This document shows positions 1-5,724 of a DNA stretch of 6,150 nucleotides, in pieces (within the stretch, counting starts at the first letter, position 1; every line of letters begins with the position of its first letter). The notes under the pieces were generated by a model. That model worked only from the letters and a program-made list of their open reading frames with translations, was not told the origin of the DNA and searched no databases. The position numbers and the translations under genes are program-made. The DNA comes from an uncultured Acidobacteriota bacterium (GTDB lineage: Bacteria; Acidobacteriota; Terriglobia; Terriglobales; Acidobacteriaceae): assembly GCA_903832475.1 (NCBI GenBank), contig CAILBQ010000687.1, positions 1 through 6,150 of the forward strand, written 5' to 3'.

Positions 1-204
1 GATCTCAAGAATTCCCCTCTGCAGGGGAAACTTTTCGCCAAGACGGGTTCGCTGATGGAGGTAACCGCGCTTTCCGGCTACCTGACCACAGCCAGCGGCC
101 GGACCCTGGCCGTCTCCATCCTGGTCAACGGCAAGCTGCCGGAGAGCAAGGTCGAGACGGCAACCATTGACCGGCTTTGCGAAGTCATTGCCGCAGCCGA
201 ATAA
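1..204 (+). CDS. dacB: D-alanyl-D-alanine carboxypeptidase/endopeptidase (PBP4, peptidase S13), C-terminal fragment
   Basis: Frame 1 is open from the window edge to a TAA at 202-204, giving the last 67 residues of a protein whose start lies outside. The fragment contains AKTGSL followed by ALSGYL and a TTASGRTLAVSILVNG stretch. KTG (bases 40-48) is the third active-site motif of serine penicillin-binding proteins, and the following strand pattern matches the C-terminus of the PBP4/DacB family, in which the strand after KTG lines the active site. Such enzymes act in the periplasm, cleaving the terminal D-Ala from peptidoglycan stem peptides and often also cross-links. The catalytic SxxK and SxN motifs are upstream of the window and cannot be checked. 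The 67-bp gap to the next gene on the same strand shows no clear terminator, so read-through into the cytochrome gene is possible. The family call is confident; dacB rather than a paralogue is inferred. Confidence 0.85.
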   Translation, partial: DLKNSPLQGKLFAKTGSLMEVTALSGYLTTASGRTLAVSILVNGKLPESKVETATIDRLCEVIAAAE

Positions 205-271
205 CGCGCGTCGCAACCGAGTGCCGAGGCTCACAGAAGCCAGGCTTTCGGTCGCGATATCATCGCAGTAG

Positions 272-667
272 ATGCTTCCCGCTCGCACAAAAAGCAACAA
301 TACGGCCAGAAACGCCTCCGCACTTGGCCGATATGCAGGCCTTTGCCTCGCCGCAACGGCGCTGCTGGTTTCTGCATGCCGCAGCCTGCCGCCATCGAAA
401 CCGGAAGCCTTCTTCACCCCCGACGAGGCCCACGGCGCACGCATCTACCAGGTCAACTGCGCCCGCTGCCACTACCCCAACACCACCCAGGGCAAGAAGG
501 GACCTGGCCTGCAGGCGCTCACCAAGCTGAAAGCCATGCCCTCCGGCGCGCCGCCCGCCGACGAGCGCCTTACCCAGACCATTCTGCGTGGACACGGCCT
601 GATGCAGTCGGTTCCACTGAGCGATGACGACCTGCACTACCTGCTGATTTATTTGCACACGCTATGA
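272..667 (+). CDS. small c-type cytochrome lipoprotein (class I, mono-haem)
   Basis: A 131-residue protein. A basic N-terminus and hydrophobic segment (about residues 20-35) end in a lipobox VSAC with Cys36, so it should be exported, lipidated and anchored to a membrane facing the periplasm. The haem-binding motif CARCH is at residues 63-67 and GPGL at 77-80. A C-terminal helix follows RGHGLMQSVPLSDDDLHYLL, with Met111 the probable distal iron ligand. This order (CxxCH, GPGL, G-M-P-LSDxDL helix) is that of small class I cytochromes c used as electron carriers or as subunits of periplasmic redox enzymes. The ATG at 272 directly follows an in-frame TAG (269-271), so no longer start exists in this frame; no good Shine-Dalgarno is visible. 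The stop overlaps the next gene. Its redox partner is not evident here. Confidence 0.88.
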   Translation: MLPARTKSNNTARNASALGRYAGLCLAATALLVSACRSLPPSKPEAFFTPDEAHGARIYQVNCARCHYPNTTQGKKGPGLQALTKLKAMPSGAPPADERLTQTILRGHGLMQSVPLSDDDLHYLLIYLHTL

Positions 668-1068
668 GCCCAGAGATTCCGCAAGAAGAGCCCGACGAAC
701 TGACGGCCCGTGTCCCCATCGACCCGCCCATTGTGACGAAAGGCCGCATTTCCCTGCTGCCCGGCATCATCGCCATTGCCTTTTACATGCTGGTGCAGGC
801 GGCGGTAGTCAGCTTTGGTGTGGTCGGCGGGCATATTCCGCCGCTGTTTCTGATCGTGGCGGCGTTGTTTGTGGCGGCCAGCTTTGGCTTGCTGCGTCTG
901 TTCCGATGGGCGTGGGCGCTGACGCTGGGAGCGGCCTTCATCCTCATGAGCTGGTATGCGTGGATCTTCTTCAGCACCCATCAGCCGATTGGCGCGATCA
1001 TGGGCATCCTCAACCTGGTTTTCTTCTTCTACCTGGTTCGCCCCGATGTCCGCACCCGCCTGCGCTGA
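664..1068 (+). CDS. four-helix integral membrane protein of unknown function
   Basis: A 134-residue protein that I cannot assign to a named family. An acidic, Pro-rich N-terminal tail (residues 1-28) precedes four probable transmembrane helices at roughly 31-54, 59-79, 83-103 and 108-125. A short basic tail (RPDVRTRLR) follows, placing both ends in the cytoplasm by the positive-inside rule. Its ATG overlaps the cytochrome stop codon as ATGA (664-667), and no Shine-Dalgarno is visible inside the upstream gene, which suggests translation by coupled re-initiation. The tight link suggests, but does not prove, that it works with the lipid-anchored cytochrome, for example as a membrane partner. No haem-ligand His pair, quinone site or transporter motif is apparent; the only histidines are His57 and His106. 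The stop lies 2 bp from the stop of the convergent lptD. Confidence 0.8.
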   Translation: MSPEIPQEEPDELTARVPIDPPIVTKGRISLLPGIIAIAFYMLVQAAVVSFGVVGGHIPPLFLIVAALFVAASFGLLRLFRWAWALTLGAAFILMSWYAWIFFSTHQPIGAIMGILNLVFFFYLVRPDVRTRLR

Positions 1069-1070
1069 CG

Positions 1071-3791
1071 CTAGTACATGCGCTTCAAAGCATCGGCAGT
1101 GGGGAAGACCGAAGTCGAACGCCGGATGTTGCCTGCCGTGCCGATGCCAGACAGGGTGAATCCGTAGAGCCACTCCGACTCGTCGCGCAGCGATCCCAGC
1201 GCAAAGCGGCGATAGCCTACGTTCAACCCACAGCAATTCCAGTTGTAAATGGCTTCTACGCCGCCGTATTGCAGTGCTCCGTGGGTAAAGTCGTAGCTGG
1301 AGTTAAGGGCCATGCTGAAGCCCACGTCGGAAGGTTTGCCAAAGAAGAGAAACGGCTGCACCAGGTGGCTCTGGATCACCGAAGCCTTGCTGCCATTCTC
1401 GTCCGCGGCATTCAAAAGCGCCTGCCCCACACCTACCGTTGTGCGGCCAAAGCTGTAACCCGCAAACAGGTTGTTGGCGCCCAGGCGGCCGGCCTTGGTG
1501 TCGTAATCCAGATCCCACTCAATGCGCAGGTTGTCGATGGCTTCGAAGCGCACGCGCGAAATGATCGGCGACAAATTGCGCGGCGAGGTTAGGTAAGCCA
1601 CCCCGGTCAGATCGAGCGTGGCGTCGAAGACGTTGCGCCGGTCTGGAATCAACGCACCGCCAAAGGTAGGATCCATGAAGAATTTCTGGGCGATCTGCCA
1701 GCTGGCCCATTCGCGAACGGGAGGCTTGCATGGTTGATCAGCCGCATGTGTGCGCTTGCGCCGGTGCTCCGGCTGCGGGATGGCTGTGTCGGTCGCTAGG
1801 GCATGAGCCGATTCGACAGGCGCGGCCTCATCCGTTTCCCCGGAAACCCAGTCTGGAGCCTGCTGCGACGCCGCCTCCGCGGGCACTGGCTGGGCGGAAA
1901 CGTCACAGGGTTTTGCTGCGAGATTCTTCACATACAATCGCTGGATCAGCGAATAGCCTGCCTCGTTGGTGTCGGTCGCAATGTCCGTCGTATCGAAATG
2001 CAGCGTCTGCCGTGCGTTGTTGATGCCGGTCACGTAGCGATAACGCAGCTCCGGTTCGATCACGTGGCGCAGCTCGCGATTCCATCGGCTCACGGTGTAG
2101 TCGCGCTCCACCGCCGGCGGCCGGATATCGACGCTTGCCTCCATATCCGCGCGGGTCAGCGGATTGTGCTGCACGAGCGGTACGCCGAAATGATCTCCGG
2201 TCAGGTCAGGAATCTGGCTGCCGGAGTATTGGGTCAAGCGCGCGGCAAACTCCGGGCGAATCTGCCACTCTCCCAGGTGCAGCGGCACTTCGAGGTGGGG
2301 ATAAACGTCGAAGCGCCCTACGTTGCGTGCATGAAAGTCGGGCTCGGCGCGGTCAAGGTCGGCCAGCGAGGAACCCATACCCCAGTACACGTTCGAACCC
2401 AGCCATGAATTCTGAGTCAACGGCCGGTCCACCACGTCAAAGCGCACGCTGGGCAGGTGCAGGATACGCACCTCGGGCACGTTGACCACCGGCCCGCCGG
2501 TAGTTGCCGTAGACCCGGCAAAGCTCTGAAAGCGATCCGCCGAAGCCGACGCCACAAAGCCGCGATTAGCGTGCGTCAGGGCCAGGTCGCTCTGCACCTC
2601 GGAGCTGGTCGCCTGGGCCAGGTTCTCATCGAAGGCCAGCCGGTAGATATATGAGGACAGGTACTCGACCGCGCCGGCCACCCGCGTATGCTCGGTGAAA
2701 TCCTTTCGTCCCGAAGCCAGGATGTCGGCACCGCCCTGGTCCAGCAGGGTGGGCGAGGTGTCGCCAGGAAGCGTCTCTTGAATGCCCCGGTCCAGCAGCG
2801 CATTCCATCGTACCGTCAGGCTGTCCAGCCCCGCGCCGCGATAGCGAAAATCCCCATTCGGCGCGAAACCGCGCTTGCTCCAGTACTCGGCGCCCACGGT
2901 CAGATCCATGCTGCGGTTGATGGCCCAGTACACCTGCTCGCCGAGCACGATACCCTTGACGCCGGAGTTCGCAAAGACCGGCAGCAGCAGCCCGGTTTCG
3001 CGTCCTGTCTCGTCCACAGATCGCCGCAGAAAAGGCAGGTAGAACACCGGCACGTGCAGCAGCTCGAACAAGCTGTTGCGCGTGGTGGCTTTGCCGTCCG
3101 CGACTTCGATCGAGTGTGCGATCAGCTGCCAGTCGGGCTTGGGCAACCGGCACGATGTCATCGTTCCGTCCACAATGCGAAAGCTGCGCTCGCCGGTCTG
3201 CAACAGCACGCGGCCGGTGAAGATGAACGGATCGGGCGTGCTGTAGATCATGGTCTTGCCCAGCCGCCGCACTCCGAAGCTTCCCGTCACGTTGAAGAAC
3301 TGCCCGGTGTGCTGATCCAGGTGCATTTCGCCATTGCTGGCGGTAATATCGGCGTCGTTTTCTCCGCCTTCCACCTGCACGTGGCCGTCAGCAACCACCG
3401 TGGATGTCGACTGGTTGTAAACGATCTTGTCGGCCCGCACCACGTAGTTCTTGTAATACAGAACAACTTCGCCGGTCAGGGTATACACGTCGCCAGCAAA
3501 GCTCTGCTCACTGGCCTCGAAGCGCACCGGGAAGCCGCTCCTGGGCAGCGGCTCAGGCTTCGCTACTGGCAAAACCTGCTGGCTTGGATCATCAGGAACC
3601 AGGCCTGTTTCCTGGACGGAGTTTTGCAATTCATCGGCAGAAGGTTGCGCGGGATGCAGCGATTCCTGTTGGAGTTTCTCCGCAGGTAACGCTTTAGTCA
3701 ATAGCTGACTCTGCATCTGCGGATGACACAGCAGTAGCAGCGTGATAGACAGAAAGTAGCGAGAGAACATCACTGAGTCATTGCCCAGCAT
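1071..3791 (-). CDS. lptD: LPS-assembly protein LptD (OstA/Imp), outer-membrane barrel
   Basis: A 906-residue outer-membrane protein that, with the lipoprotein LptE, inserts lipopolysaccharide into the outer leaflet at the end of the Lpt bridge. A signal peptide (hydrophobic core about residues 12-22, likely cut near Ser28) is followed by a Pro/Gln-rich linker to about 86. Next comes the OstA/LptA-like jellyroll (about 87-215, with LTGEVVLYYKNYVVRADK and VVADGHVQV repeats), then the beta-barrel (about 216-906). SCRLPKPDW (Cys214) and NWNCCGLNVGYRRF (Cys853-Cys854) correspond to E. coli Cys173 and Cys724-Cys725, which form the interdomain disulfides. The protein is longer than E. coli LptD (784 residues) because of the linker and a low-complexity insertion at about 624-695. 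The start is uncertain: ATG 3789-3791 gives MLGNDSV first, whereas ATG 3768-3770 (Met8) gives a more classical signal peptide, MFSRYFLS; neither has a clear ribosome site. No lptE is seen nearby. Confidence 0.95.
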   Translation of the reverse strand: MLGNDSVMFSRYFLSITLLLLCHPQMQSQLLTKALPAEKLQQESLHPAQPSADELQNSVQETGLVPDDPSQQVLPVAKPEPLPRSGFPVRFEASEQSFAGDVYTLTGEVVLYYKNYVVRADKIVYNQSTSTVVADGHVQVEGGENDADITASNGEMHLDQHTGQFFNVTGSFGVRRLGKTMIYSTPDPFIFTGRVLLQTGERSFRIVDGTMTSCRLPKPDWQLIAHSIEVADGKATTRNSLFELLHVPVFYLPFLRRSVDETGRETGLLLPVFANSGVKGIVLGEQVYWAINRSMDLTVGAEYWSKRGFAPNGDFRYRGAGLDSLTVRWNALLDRGIQETLPGDTSPTLLDQGGADILASGRKDFTEHTRVAGAVEYLSSYIYRLAFDENLAQATSSEVQSDLALTHANRGFVASASADRFQSFAGSTATTGGPVVNVPEVRILHLPSVRFDVVDRPLTQNSWLGSNVYWGMGSSLADLDRAEPDFHARNVGRFDVYPHLEVPLHLGEWQIRPEFAARLTQYSGSQIPDLTGDHFGVPLVQHNPLTRADMEASVDIRPPAVERDYTVSRWNRELRHVIEPELRYRYVTGINNARQTLHFDTTDIATDTNEAGYSLIQRLYVKNLAAKPCDVSAQPVPAEAASQQAPDWVSGETDEAAPVESAHALATDTAIPQPEHRRKRTHAADQPCKPPVREWASWQIAQKFFMDPTFGGALIPDRRNVFDATLDLTGVAYLTSPRNLSPIISRVRFEAIDNLRIEWDLDYDTKAGRLGANNLFAGYSFGRTTVGVGQALLNAADENGSKASVIQSHLVQPFLFFGKPSDVGFSMALNSSYDFTHGALQYGGVEAIYNWNCCGLNVGYRRFALGSLRDESEWLYGFTLSGIGTAGNIRRSTSVFPTADALKRMY

Positions 3792-3869
3792 AGCAAAGCT
3801 GTGGGATCACTTCGGTAAGACGCTTCTCCCGCTGCTCTGGCTACAAAGAAAAGCCGACTTCTGACTTCG

Positions 3870-3890
3870 CGCATGGCAGGCTCCCATGCG
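3870..3890. repeat. short inverted repeat (hairpin or operator-like)
   Basis: CGCATGG at 3870-3876 pairs exactly with CCATGCG at 3884-3890 around a 7-base spacer, and TTC/GAA just outside could extend it across a two-base bulge. It lies 79 bp from the annotated lptD start and 139 bp from the RDD start. It is not followed by a T-run on either strand that would make it a convincing terminator. An operator for a dimeric regulator or a 5' leader hairpin are both possible; chance is also possible at this length. Confidence 0.3.
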
Positions 3891-4013
3891 AAAGGTGTTA
3901 TTTGGCGCATTCTTTACTCTCTACGACCTGTTCTCTTCGAATGCCAGGGATGTCCGGACGCCTCCACCACTCGATAGGCCTCCGGCCAGCAACCGCAGCC
4001 TCGACGCTGCGCT

Positions 4014-4020
4014 AGAAGGG
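4014..4020 (+). promoter_or_regulatory. Shine-Dalgarno supporting a TTG start of the RDD gene
   Basis: The purine run AGAAGGG lies 9 bases before TTG at 4030-4032. An in-frame TAG at 4024-4026 closes the reading frame just upstream. The combination makes TTG the natural start; the next in-frame ATG would be about residue 195, deep within the protein. Confidence 0.6.
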
Positions 4021-4029
4021 AATTAGATC

Positions 4030-5658
4030 TTGAGCAAATCGTCCAGCCTCCCCAAGCAGCCTTATAGCGACTTCGATTCGACTTCATTACACGATCAGCA
4101 GTCCGCAACTCCAGATTGGAAACAGGAAGTCAACCAGCGGCTTGCCGCCCATCGCACGCGGCGCGGCGGTGCGCAGGAGGGCACTCAGCAGCAAAGCGAA
4201 GAAAGTCCTCGCGCCGCCTCCAAGCGCGCCGCCGAGGCCGCTGCGCGCGTGGCCGCCCGCTACGCCAACGCACCCAGCTACAGTGAAGTCCTCGCCGGCG
4301 AAGCACGGGCCGCGGTGCACGCTGCCGGGGTCGCCGCCCAGGCTGCCCGGAGTGCACAAAAGGCCGCCCAGGCTGTCCTCGCCGGTCTTGAATCCGGCCC
4401 ATCCGGCACGCTCTGGGATCAGCCGGTGACCTATGCCGAGTCTGCACCCGTCGCCCAGCCGGCACCCTCTCGCTGGCAGGATGAACCTCCCGTCCAGACC
4501 CAGGCACAGGCGGCGCCGCAGCAAAACCCGTGGGCCGGCGCACAGCCACGCTGGGAAGAGGCACTGCCCGTTCCTGCCCCGCCTGCCGCAGGTCGCGACG
4601 TCTGGTCGGAAATGCGTCTCCATCCCGCCGGCGACGCCTCTGCCACTCCCCAGCGCTATGCGCCGGAAACCCGGCAGAATCGTGGCGCCCGTCCCGCCGA
4701 GGACGCCGAGCTGTTCGCTTACCACACGCTCGATCACGACGATTTTGCCCTCGATGCTTCCGATCCGCTGGGCAGCGCAACTGTCGAGCCGGTGCAGCCC
4801 ATTCCCGCCAACCTCATCGAGTTTCCCCGCGAACTGGTCGCGACCCGCAAGGCTCGCCCGCGGCTCGCCGAAGGTCCGTTCTACGATCCCGCGCAGGAAA
4901 GCCCTCAGCTCAGCATTTTCGAGGTCGATCCTGACCAGCTAGCGCCGCCCATCTTCCTCAGCGACACCGGCCGGAATGCCGTTGCGCCGCCTGAGTGGGC
5001 CTCGATCGAACTGGACCATCACCAGCCTGTGCATCCGCCTTACGAAGCCCTGCCGGCAGCCTACAGCCAGCACTCCTTCGTCCACGAGCTGACGCTGCAG
5101 GCAGCCAGCGCTGCAGAACAAGGGAGCGTCGCTGCGCCGGCCATGCCCGCCGCCCGGCCCGCGTACACCAACTCCGTTCAGCCCAACCGCTACGACCGCC
5201 TCGCCGAAGCCCATGCCGCTGATCGTGCACCGGCCCCGGCCGCCGAGCTCCTAATCGCTCCCCTCAGCGACCGCATTCTCGCCGCTGTAGTCGACGGCGC
5301 CCTGGTCACGCTCGCTTTCCTCGCCGCCGCGGTCGTGGTCATCGCGTCCACCAATCATCCGCCCACCGGACGGGTTGCCCTGGTCGCCGGCATCTGTGGC
5401 CTGCTGCTCTTCGGCCTGCTGTACCAGTTCCTGTTCTTCAGCTACGCCGAAGAAGGCACGCCGGGCATGCGCTACGCGCGCGTGGCCTTGTGCACTTTCA
5501 CCGACGACAATCCCACCCGGGAGCAGATGCGCATGCGCATCCCAGCCATGCTGGTAGCGGCATTGCCTGCCGGCCTGGGCCTGCTCTGGGCCCTGGTGGA
5601 CGGCGATCGCCTGGCTTGGCACGACCGCCTCACCCGCACCTACCAGCGCAAATACTAG
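4030..5658 (+). CDS. RDD-family membrane protein with long disordered N-terminus
   Basis: A 542-residue protein with a C-terminal RDD domain (about 406-540), a membrane module of unclear function. PLSDRILAAVVDGALV (Arg415, Asp422) opens helix 1 (about 417-438), helix 2 is about 448-470, EEGTPGMRYARV (474-485) matches the G-x-T-x-G-K/M-R loop, helix 3 is about 505-523, and LAWHDRLTRT (528-537) is the typical closing motif. Most RDD proteins are only 130-250 residues; here about 400 residues precede the domain. Residues 61-121 are Ala-rich with regularly spaced Arg/Lys/Glu and should be helical. Residues 122-400 are rich in Pro, Ala and Gln and probably disordered, but include less biased stretches at 260-283 (NLIEFPRELVATRKARPRL) and 291-303 (SPQLSIFEVDPDQ) that look like binding motifs. 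The N-terminus has no signal peptide and is presumably cytoplasmic. Translation starts at TTG. The gene is divergent from lptD and ends at a strong terminator. Function is unknown; a scaffold or membrane-anchoring role is a guess. Confidence 0.88.
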   Translation: MSKSSSLPKQPYSDFDSTSLHDQQSATPDWKQEVNQRLAAHRTRRGGAQEGTQQQSEESPRAASKRAAEAAARVAARYANAPSYSEVLAGEARAAVHAAGVAAQAARSAQKAAQAVLAGLESGPSGTLWDQPVTYAESAPVAQPAPSRWQDEPPVQTQAQAAPQQNPWAGAQPRWEEALPVPAPPAAGRDVWSEMRLHPAGDASATPQRYAPETRQNRGARPAEDAELFAYHTLDHDDFALDASDPLGSATVEPVQPIPANLIEFPRELVATRKARPRLAEGPFYDPAQESPQLSIFEVDPDQLAPPIFLSDTGRNAVAPPEWASIELDHHQPVHPPYEALPAAYSQHSFVHELTLQAASAAEQGSVAAPAMPAARPAYTNSVQPNRYDRLAEAHAADRAPAPAAELLIAPLSDRILAAVVDGALVTLAFLAAAVVVIASTNHPPTGRVALVAGICGLLLFGLLYQFLFFSYAEEGTPGMRYARVALCTFTDDNPTREQMRMRIPAMLVAALPAGLGLLWALVDGDRLAWHDRLTRTYQRKY

Positions 5659-5670
5659 TCGTGGAAAACA

Positions 5671-5705
5671 AAAGGCGGCAGAGGGATCGCTCCTCTGCCG
5701 CCTTT
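5671..5705. terminator. bidirectional rho-independent terminator
   Basis: A perfect 14-bp stem (AAAGGCGGCAGAGG at 5671-5684 with its complement at 5692-5705) closes a 7-base loop, GATCGCT. It begins 12 bases after the RDD stop codon and lies 19 bases beyond the ROK stop on the other strand, so it serves two converging genes. On the minus strand the stem runs into TTTTGTTTT, a strong U-tract; on the plus strand it ends TTT then GATCTTT, which is weaker. Termination should therefore be most efficient for the ROK transcript. Confidence 0.93.
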
Positions 5706-5724
5706 GATCTTTGCGGGATGACTC

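Larger units (their letters stand above)
3792..4029. promoter_or_regulatory. divergent intergenic region between lptD and the RDD gene
   Basis: This 238-bp stretch separates the 5' ends of two divergent genes, so promoters for both should lie here. It is visibly lower in G+C than the flanking genes around 3841-3860 and 3891-3925. I could not identify a -35/-10 pair with good hexamers and 16-18 bp spacing on either strand, so no promoter coordinates are offered. It holds a 7-bp inverted repeat (3870-3890) and a ribosome-binding site (4014-4020), both listed separately. The short reading frames that cross it lack start signals and protein-like composition. Confidence 0.55.

Noticed and set aside
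177..530. 117-codon plus-strand frame overlapping the cytochrome gene
   Set aside because: It is out of frame with the haem-motif gene and begins inside dacB; Arg/Pro/Thr-rich shadow.
649..1236. 195-codon minus-strand frame opposite the cytochrome/membrane-protein unit
   Set aside because: Antisense to the four-helix protein; Arg/Gln/His-rich with no motif or start signal.
906..1592. 228-codon plus-strand frame spanning the membrane protein and the lptD 3' end
   Set aside because: It crosses two genes supported in other frames, and its composition is not protein-like.
1803..2408. 201-codon plus-strand reading frame opposite lptD
   Set aside because: Antisense shadow of the LptD barrel region; no recognisable protein features.
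2688..3689. 333-codon plus-strand reading frame opposite lptD
   Set aside because: It lies wholly antisense to a clearly conserved lptD, has no ribosome site, and its translation is His/Gln/Arg-rich with no domain; long antisense frames are expected in high-G+C genes.
3914..4108. 64-codon minus-strand frame in the divergent intergenic region
   Set aside because: It overlaps the RDD start on the opposite strand, and has no ribosome site and no recognisable sequence.
4087..4780. Two overlapping 216-codon minus-strand frames opposite the RDD N-terminus
   Set aside because: Both arise from the G+C-rich codons of the Ala/Pro-rich region; Gly/Arg-rich translations without homology that I recognise.
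4030..5244. Possibility that the RDD N-terminal region is a separate gene fused by a missed stop
   Set aside because: A single frame with the same codon style runs through to the RDD domain, and there is no internal start with a ribosome site near residue 400.
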